DNA of 9,562 nt from Burkholderiales bacterium (lineage in GTDB: Bacteria > Pseudomonadota > Gammaproteobacteria > Burkholderiales > Burkholderiaceae_D), in NCBI GenBank assembly GCA_016197345.1, contig JACPVY010000407.1:1-9562 (forward strand). Reading direction: 5' to 3'. The position numbers and the translations under genes are program-made. Positions 1-6,701 of this stretch are shown here, piece by piece (the stretch's first letter is position 1; every line of letters begins with the position of its first letter). Under the pieces are notes generated by a model. The model saw only the letters and a program-made list of their open reading frames with translations, searched no databases and was not told where the DNA came from.

Positions 1-460
1 GGAAAGGGTGGGACGGGTCGAGACCGATAGGCGTCAGGATCGGGCGCACTTCACGCTCAAAATATGACTTAACCCACGCACGCTGCGCTTCATTCCGGTC
101 TTTGTTTCGTAATAAGCGCACCCCTTTAGCAGCTAATTGCGGCAATAAATCCGCATTTAAGATGCCATATTGCTCGGCGATTAATTGGTGACATTCGAGA
201 CTGACGCGCTCTAGGCTAGCGGCAAGATCGGGGTCTTCGGATAAATGATGATGGCCGCTACCGCGCGCTAATAAGCTGGCGACGCGCACCTCAAAAAATT
301 CATCGAGATTACTAGAGACAATACATAGATAACGTAAGCGCTCCATTAACGGCAGATTATGGTCTTCGGCTTGCGCTAAGACCCGGCGATTAAACGCCAA
401 TTGTGACAGTTCGCGATCTAAAAATTCTTTTGGTTTTGTTATTTCAGGACTTTGCGTCAT
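1..460 (-). CDS. ppk: Polyphosphate kinase 1 (Ppk1), N-terminal part, cut by the left window edge
   Basis: Ppk1 reversibly transfers the gamma-phosphate of ATP to polyphosphate and is the main enzyme making phosphate reserves. Reading the minus strand from the ATG at 460-458 gives an open frame of 153 codons with no stop before the edge. Visible family signatures are FLDRELSQLAFNRRVL (residues 13-28), LRYLCIVSSNLDEFFEVRVA (42-61) and FEREVRPILTPIGLDPSHPF (134-153). Asn51 in SSNLDEFF corresponds to the N-domain asparagine near the ATP base in E. coli Ppk. The visible part covers the N domain and the beginning of the head domain; the catalytic histidines lie outside the window. The start is supported by AAGGAA six bases upstream of the ATG. 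The gene is divergent from pstS and has its own Pho-box promoter, so phosphate-starvation induction is inferred. Identity is clear from the motifs. Confidence 0.95.
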   Translation of the reverse strand, partial: MTQSPEITKPKEFLDRELSQLAFNRRVLAQAEDHNLPLMERLRYLCIVSSNLDEFFEVRVASLLARGSGHHHLSEDPDLAASLERVSLECHQLIAEQYGILNADLLPQLAAKGVRLLRNKDRNEAQRAWVKSYFEREVRPILTPIGLDPSHPF

Positions 461-597
461 GTCATTTCCTTGTTACTGATGCATATTTGTTGGCATCACC
501 GGGCAGATTCGGCGGCGTTGCTGTATCCGTCGCTTGCTTATTGTGTACCGAAGGTGAGCCTGTAGTGCTAAAGATTTTACCCCGAGAATGACCCAAC

Positions 598-631
598 ACT
601 ATAGCGGCGTCATGTGACACGAATATGACTT
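598..631 (-). promoter_or_regulatory. Pho box and -10 element for ppk
   Basis: On the minus strand AAGTCAT (631-625) and GTGTCAC (620-614) form an 11-bp-period direct repeat separated by ATTC, matching the PhoB-box pattern CTGTCAT-N4-CTGTCAC. Exactly 10 bp after the 18-bp core comes TATAGT (603-598), a 5/6 match to the sigma-70 -10 hexamer. There is no separate -35, as expected for a PhoB-activated promoter. Transcription would begin near 591, giving a ppk leader of about 130 nt. Regulation by PhoB is inferred from motif and spacing. Confidence 0.75.
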
Positions 632-674
632 GCTCTTGGGGAAATATGACAAGGATTTTTGTTGCATTTAATCT

Positions 675-715
675 TGTCATAATTGGCGAGCGGTGCTTGT
701 CATAATTCCCGTCAT
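675..715 (+). promoter_or_regulatory. Additional PhoB half-site cluster (imperfect spacing)
   Basis: TGTCAT occurs at 675-680 and 698-703, followed by CGTCAT at 710-715. The 698 and 710 copies are spaced 12 bp rather than the canonical 11, and the 675 copy is 23 bp upstream of the 698 copy. No well-placed -10 follows on the plus strand. This may be an auxiliary PhoB-loading cluster shared by both promoters, or chance GTCAT recurrence in AT-rich DNA. Confidence 0.35.
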
Positions 716-946
716 TTATGTATTTGCTCTGCGTGCGTTAATGAGTTGAGTACATTTGCGAGTAGTTGGCGCATTTTTATGATTGTTTTAATCGTTTTGT
801 CATATTTCACTGGGGTTTGGGTGTGTAAATTTCATCTCTCTATATAGAAGGGGGCTCGCTTTACCGATTTTTGCTGGGCGCTAAGCTGGTCTTGGGTGTC
901 GAATAGATTGTTGCTGTAATGCCATAGCGCTACTCTGAGAATGCTT

Positions 947-969
947 TAATTGCTGCACGACAGCAATTA
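947..969. promoter_or_regulatory. Perfect palindrome just upstream of the pstS Pho box
   Basis: TAATTGCTG (947-955) and CAGCAATTA (961-969) are perfect inverted repeats around the loop CACGA. The element ends eight bases before the Pho box at 977 and lies upstream of the predicted start of transcription, so it cannot attenuate pstS mRNA. A dimeric-regulator operator is one reading. A terminator for transcripts entering from the left is another, but the trailing sequence is only weakly T-rich. Confidence 0.5.
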
Positions 970-976
970 TTTCGAG

Positions 977-1010
977 ATGTCATAAACGTGTCATATTTCG
1001 TGGCTACAGT
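977..1010 (+). promoter_or_regulatory. Pho box and -10 element for the pst operon
   Basis: TGTCAT at 978-983 and again at 989-994 are exact repeats with an 11-bp period around AAACG, followed by ATTT; this is a near-ideal PhoB box. Ten bases after the 18-bp core (977-994) lies TACAGT (1005-1010), a 4/6 match to the -10 consensus. No sigma-70 -35 is needed because PhoB replaces that contact. Predicted transcription start is near 1017, about 85 nt before the pstS ATG. Confidence 0.88.
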
Positions 1011-1102
1011 GGCGCTGGACAAAATCTGTCTGTCTAGCAAGTGTGTGATCCCTCTCGCTTGGTGCGGAATGTCACATGTTTGAATTAACCCAAGGAACTG
1101 TT

Positions 1103-2146
1103 ATGCGACTCATCAATTATTTCGGAAATTTTGTTGCTGGTGCCGCAGTCAGCTTGCTGGCCGCAAATGCTTTTGCGGCAGATATGACTGGCGCTGGCGC
1201 GACCTTCCCCTATCCAATTTATGCCAAATGGGCGGAATCGTATAAAGCAGCAACGGGCAATGGCTTGAACTATCAATCGATTGGTTCGGGTGGCGGGATC
1301 AAGCAAATCAAGGCAAAAACGGTTGACTTCGGTGCCTCTGATATGCCGTTGAAGGCAGAAGAATTGGATGCAGATGGCTTAGTGCAATTCCCAGCCGTGA
1401 TGGGTGGCGTGGTGCCAGTGGTGAATTTGGAAGGCATCGCAGGCGGCCAATTGAAAATGAATGGCCAAGTGATCGGTGACATTTTCCTCGGCAAAATCAC
1501 AAAATGGAATGCGCCTGAAATCGTTTCCTTGAATCCTGGCGTGAAATTGCCAGCAGATGACATTACCGTCGTGCATCGCGCTGATGGTTCCGGCACGACT
1601 TTCTTGTTTGCCGATTATTTGTCCAAAGTGCATCCTGAATTCAAAGCCAAAATTGGCGTGGGCACAGCGGTGAAATGGGTAGTGGGTGTCGGTGGCAAAG
1701 GTAACGAAGGTGTCGCTGCTAACGTGCAACGTATCCGTGGTTCGATTGGCTATGTGGAATACGCCTACGCTAAGAAAAACAAAATGGAATACACCCAACT
1801 GAAAAACCGCGATGGTCAATGGGTGCAGCCAGACGACGAAACCTTCAAAGCCGCAGCAGCGAATGCAGATTGGGCAAAAACCCCAGGCATGGGCGTGGTC
1901 TTGACCGATCAACCAGGTAAAGCAAGCTGGCCTATCACTGGTGCTTCCTTCATCTTGATGCACAAAACCCAAGCAGACGCGGCAAAAGGCAAAGAAGTGT
2001 TGAAATTCTTTGAATGGGCATACAAAAACGGCGGCAAGATGGCTGCTGATTTGGAATACGTCGCTATTCCAGCAGACGTCAGCAAGCTGGTGCAAGATTC
2101 TTGGAAATCGAATTTCAAAGATAGCAGCGGCAAAGCAGTTTGGTAA
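1103..2146 (+). CDS. pstS: Phosphate ABC transporter periplasmic phosphate-binding protein PstS
   Basis: PstS binds inorganic phosphate in the periplasm and delivers it to the PstCA channel. The ATG at 1103 is chosen over the in-frame ATG at 1076 because AAGGAA (1092-1097) sits five bases upstream and because it leaves a normal signal peptide: MRLINY, a hydrophobic core and AFA before cleavage at about residue 25/26. Mature-protein signatures are GAGATFPYPIY (30-40), GSGGGIKQI (60-68), DFGASDMPL (74-82) and HRADGSGTTF (157-166). The last two and the GSGGG turn form the phosphate-binding pocket in the family (Asp79, Arg158, Asp160, Ser162 and Thr164 here). The product is 347 residues, the usual family length. 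It is the first gene of the operon, directly under the Pho-box promoter, and a hairpin follows before pstC. Confidence 0.97.
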   Translation: MRLINYFGNFVAGAAVSLLAANAFAADMTGAGATFPYPIYAKWAESYKAATGNGLNYQSIGSGGGIKQIKAKTVDFGASDMPLKAEELDADGLVQFPAVMGGVVPVVNLEGIAGGQLKMNGQVIGDIFLGKITKWNAPEIVSLNPGVKLPADDITVVHRADGSGTTFLFADYLSKVHPEFKAKIGVGTAVKWVVGVGGKGNEGVAANVQRIRGSIGYVEYAYAKKNKMEYTQLKNRDGQWVQPDDETFKAAAANADWAKTPGMGVVLTDQPGKASWPITGASFILMHKTQADAAKGKEVLKFFEWAYKNGGKMAADLEYVAIPADVSKLVQDSWKSNFKDSSGKAVW

Positions 2147-2170
2147 TTGTTGCGTTTGAGAGCCTGTATC

Positions 2171-2201
2171 GCAGCGGCGCGGCCAAATGCCAAACCGCTG
2201 C
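2171..2201 (+). repeat. Intercistronic hairpin between pstS and pstC
   Basis: GCAGCGG (2171-2177) pairs with CCGCTGC (2195-2201), and a nested GGC/GCC pair lies in the loop. There is no T-run after it, so it is not a classical terminator. In pst operons such an element after the binding-protein gene commonly stabilises the upstream mRNA or reduces read-through, giving more PstS than permease. That role is inferred here from position. Confidence 0.5.
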
Positions 2202-2331
2202 AAATGGTCGTGCAGCAGTCGCTTCCTTGTCTATTCATTAAGTGCTGAAGTGTTGCTGACGTGCGCCACCATTGATCTTCCTGCCTGTTCTACTTTTGCT
2301 GTCTGATAAGAATAACCTTACCGCGACCTTC

Positions 2332-3390
2332 ATGAGCGCCCACATTTCTCCTAGCACCCAGCCTGACGCCTTTCGCGCCGACACTGCGGGCAATTTTTCC
2401 TCCGCGCCGACTTTGCATAGCCAAAATGAAGTGAGTTTGGCGCAAATGCATCGCGTGATGCGCAAGCAACGTATCCAAGATTTTATTTTCCACAAGGTGA
2501 CGATGCTGTTTGCCTTGACTGTTTTATTAGTCTTGCTGGGCATTATTGTGTCGCTCGTGCATGGCTCATTGCCAGCGCTGAGCCACTTTGGCCCGAAATT
2601 TATTACCACTGTCGAGTGGGACCCCGTACAAGATAATTTTGGTGCCGCGATTGCAATCGTGGGTACCTTGAGCACGGCATTTATTGCGTTGATCATCGCC
2701 TTTCCGGTCAGCTTCGGCATTGCCTTGTTTTTGACTGAAATTTGCCCTGCATGGTTACGCCGCCCGCTGGGCACGGCGGTGGAATTGCTAGCAGGGGTGC
2801 CAAGTATTATTTACGGCATGTGGGGCTTGTTTGTGTTTGCGCCCTTGTTTGCAGAATACGTACAACCATTTTTGAAAGCGACGCTAGGAAAAATGCCAGT
2901 GGTCGGCGCTTTGTTTCAAGGCCCGATGATGGGCATCGGCATCTTAACCGCCGGCCTGATCTTGGCGGTGATGATTATTCCTTTCATAGCCTCGGTGATG
3001 CGCGATGTGTTTGAAGTGGTGCCAGCGGTATTGAAAGAATCCGCTTATGGCCTTGGTTGCACACGCTGGGAAGTCGTGCGCAAAATCGTTTTGCCTTATA
3101 CCAAAACGGGTGTGGTTGGTGGTGTCATGTTGGGTTTGGGCCGTGCTTTGGGCGAAACCATGGCGGTTACCTTCGTGATCGGCAATGCCAACCAACTGAG
3201 CTGGTCGTTGTTTGCACCCGGCAATAGCATCGCTTCGACGCTAGCGAACGAGTTTGCGGAAGCCTCTTCACCCTTGCACGTTTCCTCGCTTTATGCGCTT
3301 GGTTTGATTCTGTTTGTGATTACGTTCACGGTCTTATCTGCGGCTAAATTTATGTTGATCGGTATGAGCCGTAGCGAAGGAACGAAATGA
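2332..3390 (+). CDS. pstC: Phosphate ABC transporter permease PstC
   Basis: PstC is one of the two inner-membrane permease subunits of the high-affinity phosphate transporter. From the ATG at 2332 the product has 352 residues: a hydrophilic N-terminal tail of about 55 residues, a first membrane helix near 57-76, a periplasmic loop, then helices near 105-136, 147-172, 200-223, 262-285 and 320-345. The cytoplasmic EAA-type loop that docks on the ATPase is [20 protein letters not shown] (236-255). A TTG at 2272 would extend the frame by 20 hydrophobic residues and is disfavoured. No strong ribosome-binding site is visible for 2332, so the start is less certain than the gene; in-frame ATGs at 2446 and 2458 would shorten the tail. 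The tail is longer than in E. coli PstC (319 residues). The stop overlaps the pstA start as ATGA. Confidence 0.94.
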   Translation: MSAHISPSTQPDAFRADTAGNFSSAPTLHSQNEVSLAQMHRVMRKQRIQDFIFHKVTMLFALTVLLVLLGIIVSLVHGSLPALSHFGPKFITTVEWDPVQDNFGAAIAIVGTLSTAFIALIIAFPVSFGIALFLTEICPAWLRRPLGTAVELLAGVPSIIYGMWGLFVFAPLFAEYVQPFLKATLGKMPVVGALFQGPMMGIGILTAGLILAVMIIPFIASVMRDVFEVVPAVLKESAYGLGCTRWEVVRKIVLPYTKTGVVGGVMLGLGRALGETMAVTFVIGNANQLSWSLFAPGNSIASTLANEFAEASSPLHVSSLYALGLILFVITFTVLSAAKFMLIGMSRSEGTK

Positions 3391-4310
3391 ATACTTTGAA
3401 TACGACTGCTTCTGCTATGCACTCTGGTACCCCAACTGGCCCGAAGGCGTCGGCCGCTCGTTCAGATAATCCGGTCTATCGCCGTCGCTTGCTGATGCAT
3501 CGCATTGGTATCAGCCTGTCGGTGTTAGCGATGAGCTTTGGTTTGATCGTGTTGTTGTGGATTTTGACCACCTTATTAATCAAAGGCGGCGCGGCGATCA
3601 ATCTCAGTATGTTTACGCAAACGACGCCAGCACCGGGGAGCGATGGTGGTGGTTTGCTCAATGCGATCGTCGGCAGCTTGATGATGGTGGGCTTAGCGAC
3701 GCTAGTGAGCACGCCGATTGGCATTCTCGCTGGTATCTATTTAGCCGAATACGGCGAGCGCAACTGGTTTGGCAAAATCACACGCTTTGTGACAGACATC
3801 ATGTTGTCGGCGCCATCGATTGTGATTGGCTTGTTTGTGTATGCGCTATACGTGGCGAAGGTGCGTCACTTTTCTGGTTGGGCAGGCACCTTTGCGATCT
3901 CGATGATTGCCGTGCCTGTGGTGGTACGCACGACCGATAATATGTTGCGCTTGGTGCAAACGAGCTTGCTCGAAGCCGCATTTGCACTCGGTGCGCCGCG
4001 CTGGAAAGTGGCGTTGATGGTGCGCTTGAAGGCGGTTAAAGCAGGCGTTATCACGGGGGCATTGCTGGCGTTAGGTCGGATCTCGGGTGAAACTGCACCA
4101 TTGATCTTTACCGCGATGAACAACCAATTTTTTAGCGCGAACATGAATGCCCCGATGGCAAACTTGCCAGTCGTGATTCTGCAATTTGCGATGAGCCCAT
4201 ACGATAATTGGCGCGCATTAGCTTGGGGTGGGGCGCTGATTGTGACCTTTGGCGTGCTGGGTTTGAATATCTTGTCGCGCACGGTGTTTAGCCAAAAAAA
4301 TCAACATTAA
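3387..4310 (+). CDS. pstA: Phosphate ABC transporter permease PstA
   Basis: PstA pairs with PstC to form the phosphate channel in the inner membrane. The ATG at 3387 overlaps the pstC stop (ATGA, 3387-3390) and is preceded by AAGGAA (3377-3382), so translation is probably coupled. The 307-residue protein has a hydrophilic N-terminus, a first helix near 40-64, a glycine-rich loop (GSDGGGL, 84-90), then several further helices. The ATPase-docking EAA loop is [20 protein letters not shown] (196-215), followed by [18 protein letters not shown] (224-241), typical of PstA. Length and motifs are ordinary for the family and no damage is visible. Confidence 0.95.
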   Translation: MNTLNTTASAMHSGTPTGPKASAARSDNPVYRRRLLMHRIGISLSVLAMSFGLIVLLWILTTLLIKGGAAINLSMFTQTTPAPGSDGGGLLNAIVGSLMMVGLATLVSTPIGILAGIYLAEYGERNWFGKITRFVTDIMLSAPSIVIGLFVYALYVAKVRHFSGWAGTFAISMIAVPVVVRTTDNMLRLVQTSLLEAAFALGAPRWKVALMVRLKAVKAGVITGALLALGRISGETAPLIFTAMNNQFFSANMNAPMANLPVVILQFAMSPYDNWRALAWGGALIVTFGVLGLNILSRTVFSQKNQH

Positions 4311-4334
4311 AATTTTTATAGAGCGAATATATAC

Positions 4335-4946
4335 ATGAGCTTGCCTAACAATATGTCAGCAGCACATTCGGCAGAAGCACCGAAAGTCACGATTGAAATC
4401 AAAGATTTGAATTTTTTCTACGGCAAAACGCAAAGCCTGCACAACATCAATTTAAATATTCATGAAAAAAAGGTGACAGCATTTATCGGCCCATCTGGCT
4501 GTGGTAAATCGACCTTGTTGCGCACCTTGAACCGCATGTATGACTTGTACCCAGGGCAAAAAGCGCAAGGCAATATTCTGTACCAAGGACGCAATATTTT
4601 GGATGCAGATCAAGACGTGAATATGTTGCGCGCTAAAATTGGCATGGTGTTCCAAAAGCCGACGCCATTTCCGATGTCGGTGTATGACAATATCGCCTTC
4701 GGTGTGCGCTTGTATGAAAATCTCTCAAAAGGGGAAATGGATGAACGCGTCGAGTGGGCTTTGAATAAGGCGGCGCTATGGGGTGAAGTGAAGGACAAGC
4801 TGAATAAAAGTGGCCTGTCCCTCTCTGGTGGTCAACAGCAACGTTTGTGCATCGCACGTGGCGTGGCGGTGAAGCCGGAAGTATTGTTGTTGGATGAACC
4901 GACTTCTGCACTCGATCCAATTTCCACTGTTTCCACCGCGCTATAG
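4335..4946 (+). CDS. pstB: Phosphate ABC transporter ATPase PstB, C-terminally truncated
   Basis: PstB is the cytoplasmic ATPase that drives phosphate import. The 203-residue frame contains Walker [10 protein letters not shown] (52-60), the Q-loop [10 protein letters not shown] (106-115), the signature [14 protein letters not shown] (163-176), Walker B VLLLDEPT (183-190) and the D-loop SALDP (191-195). After DPIST the frame reads VSTAL and stops at TAG 4944-4946. Full PstB proteins have about 257 residues and continue with a helix, then VTHNMQQA-type H-loop sequence, and end in ITGRYG or similar. None of this is found in any forward frame before phoU, so the switch histidine and about 60-70 residues are missing. 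At the break there is an imperfect 9-bp tandem repeat (ATTTCCACT/GTTTCCACC). The upstream part shows no other damage. A functional ATPase is unlikely; an assembly error is a real alternative. The ribosome-binding site (GAGCGAA) is weak. Confidence 0.9.
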   Translation: MSLPNNMSAAHSAEAPKVTIEIKDLNFFYGKTQSLHNINLNIHEKKVTAFIGPSGCGKSTLLRTLNRMYDLYPGQKAQGNILYQGRNILDADQDVNMLRAKIGMVFQKPTPFPMSVYDNIAFGVRLYENLSKGEMDERVEWALNKAALWGEVKDKLNKSGLSLSGGQQQRLCIARGVAVKPEVLLLDEPTSALDPISTVSTAL

Positions 4947-5097
4947 CATACCCAAGCCGCGCTCTGCCTTATCTTAGTATGGTCTAGGAATGTCGAGCGG
5001 CGTTGAGACTGGATGGTCCGGTTTCGATGTCGCGGCAAGCTAGCATAGCAATCAGCAGAGTGCTGCCACCTCAGAAATTAATAATTGGAGAAAGCCA
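4947..5097 (+). other. Unexplained 151-bp segment in place of the pstB 3' end
   Basis: This stretch separates the premature pstB stop from phoU. No frame resembles a PstB C-terminus. It contains CCGCGCT twice (4936-4942 at the border, and 4957-4963), the inverted pair GCCGCG (4956-4961) / CGCGGC (5031-5036), and a small hairpin CAGCA-GAG-TGCTG (5053-5065). Sequences at 4941-4961 and 5031-5048 (reversed) both run from CTAT to GCCGCG, hinting at imperfect terminal inverted repeats of a small element; this is weak. Bases 5087-5090 (GGAG) are the phoU ribosome-binding site. Confidence 0.6.
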
Positions 5098-5805
5098 ATG
5101 ATGGGCGAACATTCATCAAAGCAATATGATTTAGATTTGGAATCAATACGTTCACGCGTGCTGCTGATGGGCGGTATGGTTGAGACACAGTTTTTGGATG
5201 CGATGACTTGTTTTCGTTTGGTCAATGAAGAGCGCGCTGAACAGGTGATGAAATCAGATGAAAACGTCAATCATTTGGAAGTGACGCTAGATGAAGCTTG
5301 CAGCAATTTGATCGTCAAACGCCAACCAGCCGCAAATGATTTGCGCACCGTGATGGCGACGATTAAGGTGATTACCGACTTGGAGCGCATCGGCGATGAA
5401 GCAACCAAAATTGCCCGTACCGCAAAAGCGCTGGTCGGCCGTAGCAATCATCCGGCGCTCAATCACTACAATATGGTGCGTACGATTGCCAGTAGCGCGA
5501 GCACTATGTTGCACAATGCGCTCGATGCTTTTGCGCGCTTAGACGCTGAGCAAGCCGTCAAAATGATTGCCCATGATGCCGAAATCGACCACGAATTTCG
5601 CTCGATTATGCGCAATCTGATCACGTTTATGATGGAAGACCCGCGCACGATTTCGGTGGCACTCGATACTTTGTGGGTGGCGAAATCGATTGAGCGGATT
5701 GGCGACCATGCCAAAAATATTGCCGAATACGTCATTTATATTGTCGAAGGCAAAGATATTCGTCACACCGATTATGTGGCCGAGAAAATGGCGCAAGGGC
5801 GTTGA
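5098..5805 (+). CDS. phoU: Phosphate signalling protein PhoU
   Basis: PhoU is a peripheral cytoplasmic protein that connects the Pst transporter to the PhoR kinase and keeps the Pho regulon off when phosphate is plentiful. The 235-residue product shows the two-fold PhoU repeat: two three-helix bundles, each with a metal-binding-type motif, DLERIGDEATKIA (94-106) and SIERIGDHAKNIAEYVIYI (197-215). Length is typical. GGAG at 5087-5090 lies seven bases before the ATG at 5098; a second ATG at 5101 would remove only one residue. It follows the damaged pstB in the same direction and its own coding sequence is intact. Confidence 0.96.
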   Translation: MMGEHSSKQYDLDLESIRSRVLLMGGMVETQFLDAMTCFRLVNEERAEQVMKSDENVNHLEVTLDEACSNLIVKRQPAANDLRTVMATIKVITDLERIGDEATKIARTAKALVGRSNHPALNHYNMVRTIASSASTMLHNALDAFARLDAEQAVKMIAHDAEIDHEFRSIMRNLITFMMEDPRTISVALDTLWVAKSIERIGDHAKNIAEYVIYIVEGKDIRHTDYVAEKMAQGR

Positions 5806-5881
5806 TTTTTAGCGCGCTAGTGTTCTCGGTTTGGGGTAATTTCCAACCGCGATGCATCATTAATGATTGATTGAAGACATC

Positions 5882-6571
5882 ATGGCAGTAGATAAAACCA
5901 CGATTTTGATAGTTGAAGACGAAGCCGCAATCGTTGAGCTGATTAGTTTTTCACTCAAGGACGCGGGTTGGAATACGGTTGCCGTCCATAGCGCAAATGA
6001 TGCTTGGGAATTTTTGCAAAGGCGTAGTCCGCAGTTGATCTTGCTCGATTGGATGTTGCCTGATCAATCTGGCTTGCGCTTGTTGTCGCGCATTCGGGCT
6101 GATCGCCAGTTCAATGATATTCCCATCATCATGCTTACTGCTAAGAGCATGGAAGAAGATAAAATCGCTGGCCTCAATAATGGTGCGGATGACTATGTGA
6201 CGAAACCGTTTTCCCCACGTGAATTGCTAGCGCGGGTGAAAGCCTTGCTACGGCGGCGTGCGCCAGAACACGCGCAAAGCGTGCTCAATATCGGCTCGGT
6301 TACCTTAGATCCGATTGGCTGCAAAGTGATGATGGATAATCAAAAAATCGACATTGGCCATGCAGAATTCAAACTGTTGAAATTTTTCATGGCCCACCCA
6401 GAACGGGTTTTTTCGCGCAGCCAATTGCTCGATAAAGTGTGGGGTGATCATGTGGTGATCGAAGAGCGGACTGTCGATGTGCATGTGTTACGCTTGCGTA
6501 AAGCCTTGAAAGAAGCCGAGCACTTGATTAAGACCGTACGCAGTGTCGGTTATATGCTGTCAGAAAAATAA
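5882..6571 (+). CDS. phoB: Phosphate regulon response regulator PhoB
   Basis: PhoB is the transcription factor that, once phosphorylated by PhoR, binds Pho boxes as a dimer. The 229-residue product matches E. coli PhoB in length. The receiver domain (about 5-120) has the acidic pocket Glu12-Asp13, phospho-acceptor Asp56 in LILLDW, the switch Thr86 in MLTAK and Lys108 in TKPF. The winged-helix DNA-binding domain (about 135-227) includes EFKLLKFFMAHPERVFSRSQ (162-181) and ERTVDVHVLRLRKAL (195-209). The ATG at 5882 has GAAG five bases upstream; a TTG at 5867 would add five residues. The 76-bp gap after phoU holds a weak bulged hairpin (CGGTT at 5827-5831, AACCG at 5845-5849) but no clear terminator. 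Confidence 0.97.
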   Translation: MAVDKTTILIVEDEAAIVELISFSLKDAGWNTVAVHSANDAWEFLQRRSPQLILLDWMLPDQSGLRLLSRIRADRQFNDIPIIMLTAKSMEEDKIAGLNNGADDYVTKPFSPRELLARVKALLRRRAPEHAQSVLNIGSVTLDPIGCKVMMDNQKIDIGHAEFKLLKFFMAHPERVFSRSQLLDKVWGDHVVIEERTVDVHVLRLRKALKEAEHLIKTVRSVGYMLSEK

Positions 6572-6636
6572 TGCAAAGTGTGGTTCACGCGTATTTTTAT
6601 AAACAGTGCGCGTCGCCATGTATCTCTCTACTGTAA
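6571..6636 (+). CDS. Possible 21-codon leader peptide between phoB and phoR
   Basis: The phoB stop TAA shares its last A with an ATG (TAATG, 6569-6573), opening a 21-residue frame that starts MQSVVHAYFYK and ends at TAA 6634-6636. The stop/start overlap is the kind used for coupled translation, and the frame fills part of an unusually long phoB-phoR gap. There is no homology I recognise and a frame this short can arise by chance. Confidence 0.15.
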   Translation: MQSVVHAYFYKQCASPCISLL

Positions 6637-6701
6637 GGCTGGTGGTGCAAACTCGCATCACTGAGTCTCTATAGCGGTTTCCCCGCGCCGTATCCAATAC
6701 T

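Larger units (their letters stand above)
461..1102. other. Divergent ppk/pstS regulatory intergenic region
   Basis: About 640 bases between the two divergent start codons hold no convincing gene. Two short open frames (403-591 plus, 462-680 minus) overlap the ppk start or the Pho box and look like chance. The stretch contains the two Pho-box promoters, single GTCAT half-sites at 646-652 (minus), 675-680, 698-703, 711-715 and 798-803 (plus), TGTCAC at 1070-1075, and a palindrome at 947-969. The stretch 804-946 shows an AT-rich TATATA near 841 but nothing else I can name. Confidence 0.7.

Noticed and set aside
403..591. 62-codon plus-strand open frame overlapping the ppk start
   Set aside because: It is antisense to the ppk N-terminus and runs into the ppk leader; no ribosome-binding site or family resemblance.
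462..680. 72-codon minus-strand open frame ending two bases before the ppk ATG
   Set aside because: Its start lies upstream of the predicted ppk promoter and it runs through the Pho box and -10; the composition looks non-coding. The ppk ATG has its own good ribosome-binding site.
1076..1102. Upstream ATG for pstS at 1076
   Set aside because: It has no good ribosome-binding site and would add nine residues before a normal signal peptide; the ATG at 1103 has AAGGAA correctly spaced.
1379..2203. 274-codon minus-strand frame opposite pstS
   Set aside because: It is the shadow of a strongly biased coding sequence; rich in His, Phe and Cys with no motif, and PstS on the other strand is unambiguous.
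4832..5038. Minus-strand frame across the pstB break as a possible transposase fragment
   Set aside because: No DDE, HUH or recombinase motif can be seen, and much of it is antisense to the PstB signature and Walker B region.
4900..5100. Simple frameshift as the cause of the PstB truncation
   Set aside because: The other two forward frames were read through to phoU and neither gives an H-loop or the usual C-terminal end, so the sequence is missing rather than shifted.
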